Shown here: piece by piece, positions 29,952 through 38,850 of the stretch
Position numbering within the stretch: position 1 is the first letter of the stretch
Layout: each line of letters starts with the position of its first letter
Origin: Clostridia bacterium
GTDB taxonomy: Bacteria > Bacillota > Clostridia > Oscillospirales > Acutalibacteraceae
Reading direction: 5' to 3'
Length of the DNA stretch: 64,000 nucleotides
Assembly (NCBI GenBank): GCA_017407755.1
Contig: JAFQVY010000020.1
Location: 62,001-126,000, forward strand
The notes under the pieces: model-generated
Told to the model about the DNA's origin: nothing
The model's database searches: none
What the model saw: only the letters and a program-made list of their open reading frames with translations
Made by a program: the position numbers and the translations under genes

Positions 29952-32636
29952 ATGAAAAAAAGTAAGCGACTTTTAGCTCTTTTGCTTTCGGTTCTTATGC
30001 TTTTAACAACAGTAATTTCAACAACTGTTATAAGTGCATCTGCCGAAGGTACTTTAAGCAGCTACTACAAAACCAACCCTAACGGTCAGGTTGGCGCAAA
30101 CAAAACAATTTCTATCGACGGCTCCCTTTCTGACTGGGACAGCTCAATGCTTATTGCACAGGGCACAGCAAATGACGACCCTCGTGTATACCGTCCTAAC
30201 TCAATGTACGAAGTTGCTATTGACCTTTATGCTCTTTACGGTGCATATGATGATAACAACCTCTACCTTATGTGGGAAATGACCAACGTTCAGGACGTAG
30301 CTGCTCCTGAAGACAACTATCCTCTCTCTCAGGGTACACTCTGGCAGACTCAGGAGTTGCCATTTTTTATCGCTATAGACACTGGTAAGGCTGACACAGC
30401 TATCGGCAACAATGCTGCCCTCACAACAGGCGGCACAATCTGGAATTCCGGTATGACAATTCAGCAGAGCTTCAATAAGCTCATCTCCATCAACACAAAG
30501 GGTGGCAATGGTCCTTTTATTTATGGTGGTGACAGCACAGGTTTAAATCCAAAAGAGATTTATGGTTTTGATGGAGTGCCTAAATCTGCTATTAAAATGG
30601 GCTTTGGTAAAGGTATATTAAGCGACAATGTTTATGGACTTGGTCTCGAACGAGTTGGCGGTTTATATACCGGACGTACTATCGGTGACATATGTGACGA
30701 GAACGCTGGTTGGTTTGACTTTAATACAAAGGGTCATAATAGTGATTCTTTAGATTTCTTCTATGAGCTCTCTATACCTTATAGTGAGCTTGGCATTACA
30801 AAATCAGACGTAGAGGCTAACGGTGTTGGTGTTATGCTTGTTGCCACAATGGGCAAATCAGGTATGGATTGTCTCCCTTATGACCTTTCTATGAACGATC
30901 AGGCAGACAAAGATGATGCCGCAGGCTCTCAGGAAAACAACAGCTTTGAAAAGAGCGACGAGGACTTCATCACAGCTCCTTTTGCTCGTATCGGCAAGCT
31001 TGGCTCAGGCACAATAACTCCTACCCCCAAGCCCACAGATTCTGTAGTTACACCTACAACTGCTTCTACAACTCCCACAGAGGTTGGTCCTACAGAGCCT
31101 TCTACACAGGCTACAACACCCACAGAAAAGCCTTCAACTCCCATTGTAATTCCCCCTGTTGTTGAGCCTACAGAAACAACACCTACAACAGTTGTAGATC
31201 CCACAACTGTTCCTGTTCCCACACTTGATTTTGACGACCCCACAGATTCAACTCCTGTTGCTACTACAGCAACAAAACCCTCAGCACCTATCGTTGTTCC
31301 TGTTGCAGGTATCCTCGGTGATGCTGACGAAAGCGAAACAGTTAATATCAAGGACGCTACTTTAATCCAGAAGCATATTGCTAAGCTTACAACTCTTAAT
31401 GACGATGCTCAGCTTTTAGCTGATGTTGATGCTAACGAAGTTCTCAATATCCGTGATGCAACAAATATCCAGAAATGGATTGCAAAGATGCCCGTTGAAT
31501 ATGCAATCGGCGAGCCTTTACAGGGCGGCGAAATCGTTGTTCCCACAACTGAGGCAACTAAGGCTACAACAGCTCCCGATGCTCCTATTGTTGTTCCTGT
31601 TGTAACTACAACTCCTGACGTAGAGCCCACAGAGACATCTACAACAGTAGAGCCTGTTGTTACAGAGCCTCAGCCTATCGTTACTGAGCCTCAGCCCATC
31701 GTTACAGAGCCTCAGTACACAGAACCCCAGTATACAGAACCCGATATTCCTGATAATCCCGTAGGTGACACAATCACAGTCTACTTTGAGAATACATACG
31801 GCTGGAACAGTGTTTACTGGCATGCATGGAATGATGCAGGCGGCACAAACACACCTTGGCCCGGCGACCCCATGACCAACGTAAGCGGTAATATCTATTC
31901 TGCTGAGGTAAGCACTGAGTTTACAGGTATTATCTTCAACGACGGTTCGGGCAGTGACTCCGCAAAGACCGACAATGCGGATATCGCAGGCGACGGTCAG
32001 ATGTATTCTAACGGCTCTTGGGTAGCTTACGACCCCAACTACAATGGCGGCGGTAATGACGATCCCAATCCTCCCACACCAAGCGGCACAATTACAATTT
32101 ACGTAAATTGTAACAACGGTTGGGGTAACGTTTACTGGCATGGTTGGAACTCAGCCGGCGGTACAAATACAGCATGGCCCGGCGACCCCATGGAAAATAT
32201 CGGCAACGGTGTTTACAAGGCAAACGTTGATGCATCTTTCACAGGTATCGTATTCAATGACAATAACGGCAACCAGACAGGCGATCTGACAATCGCAGGT
32301 GACGGTCAGATGTATGACCTTTCTACAGGTTCATGGTCAGCTTACACAGGTGACGGCGGCAACGGTGGCAACAATGGCGGCGGCAACTCAGGCGGTAATG
32401 TAGGCAGCGGTGACTATGTTTACTTTACAGATAACGCCGGTTGGGGCACAGTATACTGCCACACATGGAATATGGACGGCGGCACAACCACATGGCCCGG
32501 CGTACAGATGGAGTATGTTGACGGTCAGTACCGTGTAGCAGTAGACAGCACTCATACAATGGTTAAGTTCAACAACGGCAATGGCGTTGAAGGATCGGAA
32601 GCTGAGCTTGTAATCGGCAACACATATTCTAACTAA
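29952..32636 (+). CDS. Secreted dockerin protein with three CBM26-like starch-binding modules
   Basis: 894 residues from ATG 29952 (AGGAGG upstream). Order: signal peptide (1-33); a beta-rich domain of about 300 residues resembling CBM9/DOMON (ISIDGSLSDWDSSM ... LYLMWEMTNVQ); a Thr/Pro linker; a type I dockerin (about 454-525) with two calcium loops, DADESETVNIKDATLIQKHI and DVDANEVLNIRDATNIQKWI; a second Thr/Pro linker; then three repeats of about 90 residues (about 606-695, 712-800, 821-894). Each repeat has the starch-binding pattern YWHAWN ... WPGDPM ... FTGIIFND. No catalytic domain is seen, so it is a non-enzymatic scaffold-docked binder, like proteins of the R. bromii amylosome. The dockerin is internal, which is unusual. 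Codon use suggests high expression. Confidence 0.85.
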   Translation: MKKSKRLLALLLSVLMLLTTVISTTVISASAEGTLSSYYKTNPNGQVGANKTISIDGSLSDWDSSMLIAQGTANDDPRVYRPNSMYEVAIDLYALYGAYDDNNLYLMWEMTNVQDVAAPEDNYPLSQGTLWQTQELPFFIAIDTGKADTAIGNNAALTTGGTIWNSGMTIQQSFNKLISINTKGGNGPFIYGGDSTGLNPKEIYGFDGVPKSAIKMGFGKGILSDNVYGLGLERVGGLYTGRTIGDICDENAGWFDFNTKGHNSDSLDFFYELSIPYSELGITKSDVEANGVGVMLVATMGKSGMDCLPYDLSMNDQADKDDAAGSQENNSFEKSDEDFITAPFARIGKLGSGTITPTPKPTDSVVTPTTASTTPTEVGPTEPSTQATTPTEKPSTPIVIPPVVEPTETTPTTVVDPTTVPVPTLDFDDPTDSTPVATTATKPSAPIVVPVAGILGDADESETVNIKDATLIQKHIAKLTTLNDDAQLLADVDANEVLNIRDATNIQKWIAKMPVEYAIGEPLQGGEIVVPTTEATKATTAPDAPIVVPVVTTTPDVEPTETSTTVEPVVTEPQPIVTEPQPIVTEPQYTEPQYTEPDIPDNPVGDTITVYFENTYGWNSVYWHAWNDAGGTNTPWPGDPMTNVSGNIYSAEVSTEFTGIIFNDGSGSDSAKTDNADIAGDGQMYSNGSWVAYDPNYNGGGNDDPNPPTPSGTITIYVNCNNGWGNVYWHGWNSAGGTNTAWPGDPMENIGNGVYKANVDASFTGIVFNDNNGNQTGDLTIAGDGQMYDLSTGSWSAYTGDGGNGGNNGGGNSGGNVGSGDYVYFTDNAGWGTVYCHTWNMDGGTTTWPGVQMEYVDGQYRVAVDSTHTMVKFNNGNGVEGSEAELVIGNTYSN

Positions 32637-32642
32637 ATTATC

Positions 32643-32678
32643 AGAGGCAGTCTCACTTTGTGAGGCTGTCTTTTTTTA
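32643..32678 (+). terminator. Terminator after the dockerin/CBM gene
   Basis: Stem GAGGCAGTCTCA / TGAGGCTGTCTT with a five-base loop, two G-T pairs, then a run of T. Confidence 0.85.
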
Positions 32679-32689
32679 TCACAACAAAG

Positions 32690-32718
32690 TTGACAAATCA
32701 ACATTAAAATTGTAAAAT
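32690..32718 (+). promoter_or_regulatory. Promoter of the HAD hydrolase gene
   Basis: TTGACA, 17-base spacer, TAAAAT. Confidence 0.75.
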
Positions 32719-32749
32719 AGCTTTATATTTTTGCGAAAGAAGAGATACT

Positions 32750-33457
32750 ATGTCGCTTAAAGCTGTGCTATTTGATTTAGACGGAACCCTGCTTCCGATG
32801 GACCAAGATGTTTTCGTCAAAACCTATTTTGGTGCAATTTCAAAAAAACTTGCCCATAGAGACTATGACCCCAAAGAACTTGTGTCTGTAATATGGCAGG
32901 GAACAGGGGAAATGATTAAAAACGACGGCACAAACACCAACGAAACTGTTTTCTGGAATACTTTCAAGAGTATTTACGGCGAAAATTATATAAAAGACCT
33001 TCCGTATTTTGACAAGTTTTACGAAGAAAATTTCGACGATATAAAGTCAGTCTGCTCTTTAAATCCTAAATCCGCTGAAACCGTATACGCCTTAAAGGAT
33101 AAGGGGCTTCGTGTTATCTTAGCCACCAATCCCATTTTTCCTAAAATCGCCACCGAAAAGCGTATTGCTTGGGCAGGGCTTAGCCCAAAAGACTTTGAGC
33201 TTTTCACAACCTACGAAAATATCTGCTGCTCAAAGCCTAACCTTAAATATTACGAGGAAATACTAAAGCGCACAGGTCTCAAGGCAGACGAGTGCCTTAT
33301 GGTAGGTAATGATGTCGGCGATGATATGGTGGCCGAAAAATTGGGGATGAAGGTATTTTTGCTTACTGATTGTCTTATTAATAAAGATAATGTTGACATT
33401 ACCAAATACCCAAATGGAAGCTTCGATAGCCTTATGTCCTATATAAATAGCCTCTGA
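32750..33457 (+). CDS. HAD family hydrolase
   Basis: 235 residues. Motif I VLFDLDGTLLPMD, motif II ILATNP, a lysine in CSKPNLKYYEEIL and motif III MVGNDVGDDMVAEKLG are all present, with a helical cap between motifs I and II. It is a soluble phosphatase-type enzyme of unknown substrate. Single gene with its own promoter and terminator. Confidence 0.88.
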   Translation: MSLKAVLFDLDGTLLPMDQDVFVKTYFGAISKKLAHRDYDPKELVSVIWQGTGEMIKNDGTNTNETVFWNTFKSIYGENYIKDLPYFDKFYEENFDDIKSVCSLNPKSAETVYALKDKGLRVILATNPIFPKIATEKRIAWAGLSPKDFELFTTYENICCSKPNLKYYEEILKRTGLKADECLMVGNDVGDDMVAEKLGMKVFLLTDCLINKDNVDITKYPNGSFDSLMSYINSL

Positions 33458-33465
33458 TATACTTT

Positions 33466-33496
33466 GCTCCCTTTTAATAGGGAGCTTGTTTTTTAC
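33466..33496 (+). terminator. Terminator after the HAD gene
   Basis: GCTCCC / GGGAGC around an eight-base loop, followed by TTGTTTTTT. Confidence 0.85.
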
Positions 33497-33800
33497 AAAG
33501 AGTTACAAACTTCTTATATTTTGTATAAATGCAATGCACGGTATTTGTATAAAAAATAAAGCGAAAATCGCAAAATAAGACAATTGCACAAAATTGACAA
33601 GACAACTTTATTTAAAAAGACGAAAAAGTTTAAAAAAGTATTTCAAAGATATAAATTGAAGCTGTTTTTTTGGTGAAGTTTTTTGGTGATTTTACACTAT
33701 TAATTATTGCTTTTTTTAGGATTTTGTTATATACTTAATTGGTAAAATTAAGTATAGTGCCTAATAGCGTAAAAATATTTTAGTTAAAGGAGTGTTACCA
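33497..33800 (+). promoter_or_regulatory. AT-rich control region upstream of the fibre locus
   Basis: About 300 bases without a gene. It contains a direct repeat of TTTTTTGGTGA (33666-33676 and 33679-33689, 13-base period) and a perfect inverted repeat at 33730-33756. A possible -10 box TATAGT (33753-33758) overlaps the right arm of the inverted repeat. A well-placed -35 box is not obvious, so the promoter may need an activator. TTAAAGGAG near 33784 is the ribosome site of the first fibre gene. Confidence 0.55.
33730..33756 (+). repeat. Perfect 11-bp inverted repeat, candidate operator
   Basis: TATACTTAATT - GGTAA - AATTAAGTATA. It is AT-rich with a short spacer, so it suits a dimeric DNA-binding protein better than a terminator (no T-run follows). 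It lies 45 bases before the first fibre gene. Confidence 0.75.
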
Positions 33801-34613
33801 ATGGGCTTTTTTAGTAAAAAGGTTGACGAAATGGTTAACGAAAACGTGCCCCGAAGAAAACGTAAGGCTTTAATTGCCTTTGTCTCAATATTGACGCTTC
33901 TTTCAATGGTTACATCAACCTATGCATGGTTTAAGATTAACACTTTTGCAGGTGTTGATTCTCTGGATATGCACATCAGCGTAAGTGCTCAGCTCAAGGT
34001 TTCTATGGAAGACCACGGCACCGACCTTGAAGCTTACGAAAAAATCATCACCAACGAAATGATTGACGGCTACCTCGGTCAGTATAACACAAGCCTTGAG
34101 GATATTATCCTTGACCCCGTAACTACAACAGACGGCAGGGTTTTTACAAATCAGCGTGGAGCAGAGCGTCAGCCTAACGACCGCTCCTATCTCCAGTTCA
34201 AATGCTTCTTTATTGCTACTGAGGATATGTGGGTTCATCTTACCACCGAAAGCACTGACGACGGTATGGACGACGGCACAAGGGTTTCCACAACCTCAAC
34301 AGGTGCACAGGCTGACGTTATTAACTGCCCCCGTGTAGGATTTGTTTGTGAAAACGGCGACAGTGCTATCTATGAGCCTAATGCAGGTACTCCCGTAAAC
34401 GGTCAGAATACTTTTGATTTACCTTCCGGTACAATGGTTTATTCCAACGGCACCCGTCTTTTCCACCTTAATGCTATGGAGCCTACCGAGGTAACCATCA
34501 GCCTTTGGATTGACGGCGAAGACCCCCAGTGCGACGATGATGTTCAGGACGCTCACCTTGCGGTACAGCTTGGCTTCATCGGTTGCGACGAAGACAATAT
34601 CCCCATTTCCTAA
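33801..34613 (+). CDS. TasA/camelysin-like secreted protein with SipW-type signal (fibre locus gene 1)
   Basis: 270 residues. A basic N-terminus (SKKVDEMVNENVPRRKRKAL) leads into a hydrophobic helix that ends STYAWFK, the pattern of SipW-dependent signal sequences. The mature part is beta-rich. Near the C-terminus ISLWIDGEDPQCDDD matches a motif shared by most secreted proteins of this locus. ATG 33801 has AAAGGAG upstream. It is first in a same-strand series of about 17 kb. Likely a minor or basal fibre subunit; that is inference. Confidence 0.75.
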   Translation: MGFFSKKVDEMVNENVPRRKRKALIAFVSILTLLSMVTSTYAWFKINTFAGVDSLDMHISVSAQLKVSMEDHGTDLEAYEKIITNEMIDGYLGQYNTSLEDIILDPVTTTDGRVFTNQRGAERQPNDRSYLQFKCFFIATEDMWVHLTTESTDDGMDDGTRVSTTSTGAQADVINCPRVGFVCENGDSAIYEPNAGTPVNGQNTFDLPSGTMVYSNGTRLFHLNAMEPTEVTISLWIDGEDPQCDDDVQDAHLAVQLGFIGCDEDNIPIS

Positions 34614-34641
34614 TTAAACTACCCTAAGGGAGTTGATACCA

Positions 34642-35463
34642 ATGTTCTCTAAAAAGCCTAAAACTGAACAACCCATAACTCCCGAGGAGTTAAGTAAGTT
34701 TAATGACAAATCTATTGCCGATTCCGACATAAAACACTTACATGTCCGCAACGACTCAATAGACGTTATTAATTATAAGAAGAAAAAGAGAATCCTCAGC
34801 ATTGTTATCTCAGCCACTGTGTTTGTGCTGTTAATTCTTTGGATTATTTCAATGTTTCTTACCCAGTGGGGTGACCTTGTTATAAGCGTTGACTCCTTCG
34901 CAGGCAGAAAGGGTATTATCATCAGCGAAGACCCTGAGTTTAACACCTATACCCATAAGCTTTCTGCTAAACAGGTTAAGGACGTAACCAATATTACATA
35001 TACATGGCTTCCCACCGACCTGGATACTTCCGCAAACGGCTCTCATAACGGCAAAAACTACGTTGCATACACTTTCTATTGTAAGAATAATGGCTCTGAA
35101 GCTTTAGACTACGACGCTTACCTTGAGGTAACAGGTGTTGCTAAGTCTGCCGACGAAGCAGTACGAGTTCTTGTTTATAAAAACGGTGAGCAGGCAATGT
35201 ACGGTAAAGCAAAGTATGACGACAGAAATACTGCCGAAACCGATTGCACAATGTTCGAAACCGACAAAAGAGTTATGACAACCTCATCTGAAAACTTCGA
35301 AGTGGACCAGGTTGATAAATACACAATCGTAATCTGGGCAGAAGGCAACGACCCCGAGTGTATCGACGATATCCGCGGTGGTCACGTAAGAATGCGAATG
35401 CTCTTCGAGGTTAGGGAAGACGAAGACGACGAAAAGCTCTTCGGTGCAGGTTTCTTTAATTAA
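34642..35463 (+). CDS. Membrane-anchored TasA-like protein with cytoplasmic N-terminus (fibre locus gene 2)
   Basis: 273 residues. A polar N-terminal region of about 50 residues with a KKKKR stop precedes one membrane helix (about 52-73, ILSIVISATVFVLLILWIIS). A beta-rich outer domain follows, ending in the shared motif IVIWAEGNDPECIDD and an acidic tail. Unlike its neighbours it has no [AS]W[FVIY] cleavage-type motif after the helix, so it probably stays anchored and may be the base of the fibre. Start chosen at ATG 34642 with AAGGGAG upstream. Confidence 0.7.
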   Translation: MFSKKPKTEQPITPEELSKFNDKSIADSDIKHLHVRNDSIDVINYKKKKRILSIVISATVFVLLILWIISMFLTQWGDLVISVDSFAGRKGIIISEDPEFNTYTHKLSAKQVKDVTNITYTWLPTDLDTSANGSHNGKNYVAYTFYCKNNGSEALDYDAYLEVTGVAKSADEAVRVLVYKNGEQAMYGKAKYDDRNTAETDCTMFETDKRVMTTSSENFEVDQVDKYTIVIWAEGNDPECIDDIRGGHVRMRMLFEVREDEDDEKLFGAGFFN

Positions 35464-35474
35464 TTACTTATGGT

Positions 35475-35530
35475 ATTAAGTGCCGACGGCACTAATATAA
35501 AAAACAAAAATCCCTATGGTGTTTTAGGGG
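35475..35530 (+). other. Two small hairpins in the leader of the likely major subunit
   Basis: AGTGCC-GAC-GGCACT (35479-35493) and CCCTA / TAGGG (35512-35529), both without a strong T-run. They could protect the 5' end of a highly expressed mRNA after processing. Weak evidence. Confidence 0.4.
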
Positions 35531-35558
35531 CAAAAAATTATTTTAGGAGGAATTTCTC

Positions 35559-36356
35559 ATGAAAGCAAATTCAAGAAGAAGAGTTCTTATCTCTTCACTC
35601 GCTATGCTTTTAGTAGCTCTCGTAGCTCTCAGCACAGCAACTTACGCATGGTTCACAGCTAGCACAGTAGCAACAGCAAAGGGCATTAATGTTAGAACAT
35701 CTCAGGCTTCTGAGCTTCAGATTTCTAAGAACGACCTTCAGTGGGGCACACTCGTAAACTACAACGTTTCCAACAAGCTCTTACTTCCTGTTTCTTCTGC
35801 AAACGGTACATCTTGGTTCACAGCTGATGCTGCTGCAGCAACAGCTTCCACACTCAAGGAAGGCACAATCGCATCCCAGACTGATCTTGGTTCTTATGTA
35901 ATTAGAGATCAGATTAACGTTCAGAATATTGGTGATGCAGCTGTTGAGAATGTAACTATTTCTCTTTCTGTTCCCAACAACTATCTCCGTGTAGCTATCG
36001 TTCCTGCTGCTGCTGGCGGTCCTACTGCAGGCATTGCTGAGGGTACTAGTTTCGCAGACTATATCTTTGATAGCGATAATGAGGCATACTCTGCTCTTAC
36101 ATCTACAACTGGCACATCTCAGGCTATTATAACAAGAAATGCTGCTAATGCTGCTCTTAATTCTGATGATGATGATTCTAACGACGTTGATAATGTTTAT
36201 TCCATCAACGTAGGTACTCTTACAAAGAACCAGGCTAAGTACTACAACCTCTACGTTTGGTTCGAGGGTCAGGATGCACAGTGCTACGATGCTAACGCTG
36301 GTGCAACAGTTACTGACATTGAGATCACAGTAACAGGTGACACAGTAGTTGCTTAA
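35559..36356 (+). CDS. TasA/camelysin-like protein, probable major fibre subunit (fibre locus gene 3)
   Basis: 265 residues. Signal sequence with hydrophobic core and TATYAWFTAST end, the SipW-type motif. The mature part is Ala/Thr/Ser/Asn-rich and beta-like with an acidic SDDDDSNDVDN loop, and ends with LYVWFEGQDAQCYD and a final ITVTGDTV strand. A very strong TTAGGAGG site and a different codon choice (many CTC, GCT, TCT, ACA) mark it as highly expressed compared with neighbours. The next gene encodes a SipW-type peptidase, as in the Bacillus tapA-sipW-tasA operon. Confidence 0.8.
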   Translation: MKANSRRRVLISSLAMLLVALVALSTATYAWFTASTVATAKGINVRTSQASELQISKNDLQWGTLVNYNVSNKLLLPVSSANGTSWFTADAAAATASTLKEGTIASQTDLGSYVIRDQINVQNIGDAAVENVTISLSVPNNYLRVAIVPAAAGGPTAGIAEGTSFADYIFDSDNEAYSALTSTTGTSQAIITRNAANAALNSDDDDSNDVDNVYSINVGTLTKNQAKYYNLYVWFEGQDAQCYDANAGATVTDIEITVTGDTVVA

Positions 36357-36412
36357 TTATAACTACATAATCCTATAATTTTAAATTTCCCGATTTGATT
36401 TGGAGACCCCTT

Positions 36413-37102
36413 ATGAAAAGTAAAGCAAAAAAGATAATAAATACAATAGTTGATATAATCGTTGTATTGATTCTGGTAGTATCAGTACTTATGGTGATAC
36501 TTTCTCTTACAACTAAATCATCAGGGGTCCCCAACCTTTTCGGTTATGCACCCATGAACGTAGCTTCCTACTCAATGGAGCCTACAATTAATAAGGGCGA
36601 CCTTATTCTCTGTGAGGTTACTAACGACATCGGCTATGAATATAAGGTAGACGATATTGTAACTTTCCCCATTGAGATTGACGGTGTTCAGACCTACAAT
36701 ACCCACCGTATTGTTGAGGTTATCGAGGACGACGGCATTACATACTACAAAACTCAGGGTGATAACAAAGACACAAATCCTATAGCCGACGAAGAGATGC
36801 AAACATCTGCTTCAATCGTTGCCAAATATACAGGCAAGAAAATTGCCGGCATAGGTAACTTTTTCGGCTTTATCAGAACTCAGCTTGGATTTTTCCTCTG
36901 TGTTCTGCTTCCGATGATTCTTTTCTTTGTTTACGAAGCTATCCGTGTTATTATGAACCTCTTAGCTTATAATAAAGAAAAGGCTATTGCTGAAGCTAAA
37001 GAGGCTGTTCAGACTGCTGAGCTTACCGAAGAGCAGAAGCAAAGGGCAATCGAGGAATACCTCGCTTCCCTCGGACAAAACTCAGACTCGGAAAATAAAT
37101 AA
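36413..37102 (+). CDS. sipW: SipW-type (ER-type) signal peptidase I, copy 1
   Basis: 229 residues. N-terminal membrane helix (about 9-31), catalytic serine in NVASYSMEPTINKGD, histidine instead of the usual lysine in TYNTHRIVEV, and the aspartate region GDNKDTNPIAD. A second helix near 160-185 is followed by a charged cytoplasmic tail of about 40 residues. ER-type enzymes of this class process TasA and camelysin-type precursors. It directly follows the likely major subunit. Start at ATG 36413 with TGGAGA upstream. Confidence 0.88.
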   Translation: MKSKAKKIINTIVDIIVVLILVVSVLMVILSLTTKSSGVPNLFGYAPMNVASYSMEPTINKGDLILCEVTNDIGYEYKVDDIVTFPIEIDGVQTYNTHRIVEVIEDDGITYYKTQGDNKDTNPIADEEMQTSASIVAKYTGKKIAGIGNFFGFIRTQLGFFLCVLLPMILFFVYEAIRVIMNLLAYNKEKAIAEAKEAVQTAELTEEQKQRAIEEYLASLGQNSDSENK

Positions 37103-37198
37103 AGTGTATTAAACACCTGCACTTTGTTTTTGTCCAGGTTTGACTTATAAAGCTATTATTTAATTAATTTTGTCCCTAAAAGCACAGGGGTGCTTATT

Positions 37199-37252
37199 TA
37201 GTAACGGTTATATTACTTTCCGTCACATGGCGGAAAGTAATATTCAGTTACA
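37199..37252 (+). repeat. Large intercistronic inverted repeat
   Basis: A perfect 13-bp stem, ATATTACTTTCCG / CGGAAAGTAATAT (37210-37243), with loop TCACATGG; outer pairing GTAAC / GTTAC extends it. No T-run follows, so it is not a standard terminator. It lies between the first sipW and the AAA+ gene. Confidence 0.8.
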
Positions 37253-37303
37253 CTTTGCTGTTTTGTGGAAAACAGGTAGATTTTTTTAAGGAGACGAAGT
37301 ACC

Positions 37304-38839
37304 GTGGATACAATTTTTAAATTTCTCTTTGAGTTTCTCGGTCAGTTTTTTGGCTCATTGTGGTCAATCATAGCAGGATTTTTCGGTGGCATCGGAAGTG
37401 CTTTCAACATTCCTGCATACGTTGAAATAATTTATGCTTACACAACCGAGCTCGGCGGTCTTGCATGGTTTATTGCCATAGTTGCCATAGTACTTTTAAT
37501 TGCTGTGCTTGCTCTTTTAGTATGGCTTTTAATCGTCGCTGTAAAAAAGTTTATCAAAGGCCACAGAAGAAGAAAGGATGCCGACTCCCTTGTTAAGGAA
37601 GTACAGGCTCTTAATAAAGAGGTTATGAGATTAAACCTTGAGAAGGACAAGATTCTCTCTATGAAGGTTTCTCAGATTGGCTTAAATCCCAACGAAATCT
37701 CAGAGCTTACAGGCGACGAAATGGCTACACTTAGCGGTGAAGAAGAGCAGAACCTCGGCGACAAGCGTTTCTACAAGCTTGCCGAAATCGACGAGCTTTG
37801 GGCAAACTATCAGCCTCCTGTATACAACAACAATATCACACTTCCCGAGTTCTGCGACCAGTTCAGACTTTTCGCTTGCTCACAGCTCGGTCTTTACTAC
37901 GATATCAAGATTATCCGTCTGTTTATTGCTTCCTTTGCTTCCACCAGACTTATTATCTTACAGGGTATTTCCGGTACAGGTAAAACTTCACTTCCTTACG
38001 CTTTTGGTAAGTTTATCAACAACCCTGCAATTATCGCATCCGTTCAGCCTTCTTGGCGTGACCGTTCTGAGCTTTTCGGTTACTTCAACGAATTTACAAA
38101 GAAATTCAACGAAACCGAGCTTCTTCGTGCTATGTACGAGGCTTCATATAACGAAAACATCTATGCAGTAATCCTCGACGAAATGAACATCGCACGTGTT
38201 GAGTACTACTTTGCAGAAATGCTTTCAATCCTTGAAATGCCTTCACGTGACGAGTGGGTAGTAGACGTTGTACCCAACGCATGGAAGTCTGACCCCAAGC
38301 ACATTGTAAACGGCCAGATTCAGATTCCCGGCAATATGTGGTACATCGGTACAGCTAACAACGACGACTCTACATTTGCTATTACAGATAAAGTTTACGA
38401 CCGTGCAATGCCCATCAACATTGATACTAAGGGCGTTCCCTTCGAGGCTCCTTACACAGAATCCGTTAATATCAACTACAAATATTTCGAGCAGCTTCTT
38501 GACGTTGCTAAGGCTAACAACGTTGTTTCCGAAGAAAACCTTAAGAAGATTAACCTCCTTGATGACTATGTAATCGAGCATTTCCGTATAGCTTTCGGTA
38601 ACCGTATTGTTAAGCAGCTTCGTGATTTTGTTCCTGCTTACGTAGGTTGCGGCGGTACAGAAATTGACGGTCTTGATTACGTTCTTGCAAGAAAGGTGTT
38701 CAGAAAGTTCGAGTCCCTTAACCTTTCTTATATCCGTGATGAAATTGACGGTTTATGTGCTTATATTGATGAACTCTTCGGCGAAGAGAACATGAACGAG
38801 TGTAAGAGTTATCTGCGTATGCTCAAGAAGCTTGTATAA
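37304..38839 (+). CDS. Membrane-anchored McrB-like AAA+ ATPase (fibre locus)
   Basis: 511 residues, GTG start behind AAGGAGA. The N-terminus has an amphipathic or membrane stretch (about 3-35) and a clear membrane helix (about 53-80), then a basic KGHRRRKDAD and a short coiled coil. The AAA+ domain (about 175-470) has Walker A GISGTGKTSLP (near 221-229), Walker B with the McrB-type VILDEMNIARVEYYFAEML, and the sensor region GTANNDDSTFAITDKVYDRA. The DEMN-ARVEYYF signature places it with McrB-type ATPases rather than MoxR. McrB normally drives the McrC nuclease. Here it is tied to the membrane and surrounded by fibre genes, so a role in export or assembly is more likely than restriction. Confidence 0.82.
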   Translation: MDTIFKFLFEFLGQFFGSLWSIIAGFFGGIGSAFNIPAYVEIIYAYTTELGGLAWFIAIVAIVLLIAVLALLVWLLIVAVKKFIKGHRRRKDADSLVKEVQALNKEVMRLNLEKDKILSMKVSQIGLNPNEISELTGDEMATLSGEEEQNLGDKRFYKLAEIDELWANYQPPVYNNNITLPEFCDQFRLFACSQLGLYYDIKIIRLFIASFASTRLIILQGISGTGKTSLPYAFGKFINNPAIIASVQPSWRDRSELFGYFNEFTKKFNETELLRAMYEASYNENIYAVILDEMNIARVEYYFAEMLSILEMPSRDEWVVDVVPNAWKSDPKHIVNGQIQIPGNMWYIGTANNDDSTFAITDKVYDRAMPINIDTKGVPFEAPYTESVNINYKYFEQLLDVAKANNVVSEENLKKINLLDDYVIEHFRIAFGNRIVKQLRDFVPAYVGCGGTEIDGLDYVLARKVFRKFESLNLSYIRDEIDGLCAYIDELFGEENMNECKSYLRMLKKLV

Positions 38840-38850
38840 TTTAAGCGTTA

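Noticed and set aside
30929-32141. Minus-strand open frames opposite the Thr/Pro linkers of the dockerin protein
   Set aside because: Low-complexity shadows; the plus-strand gene has promoter, ribosome site, signal peptide and known domains.
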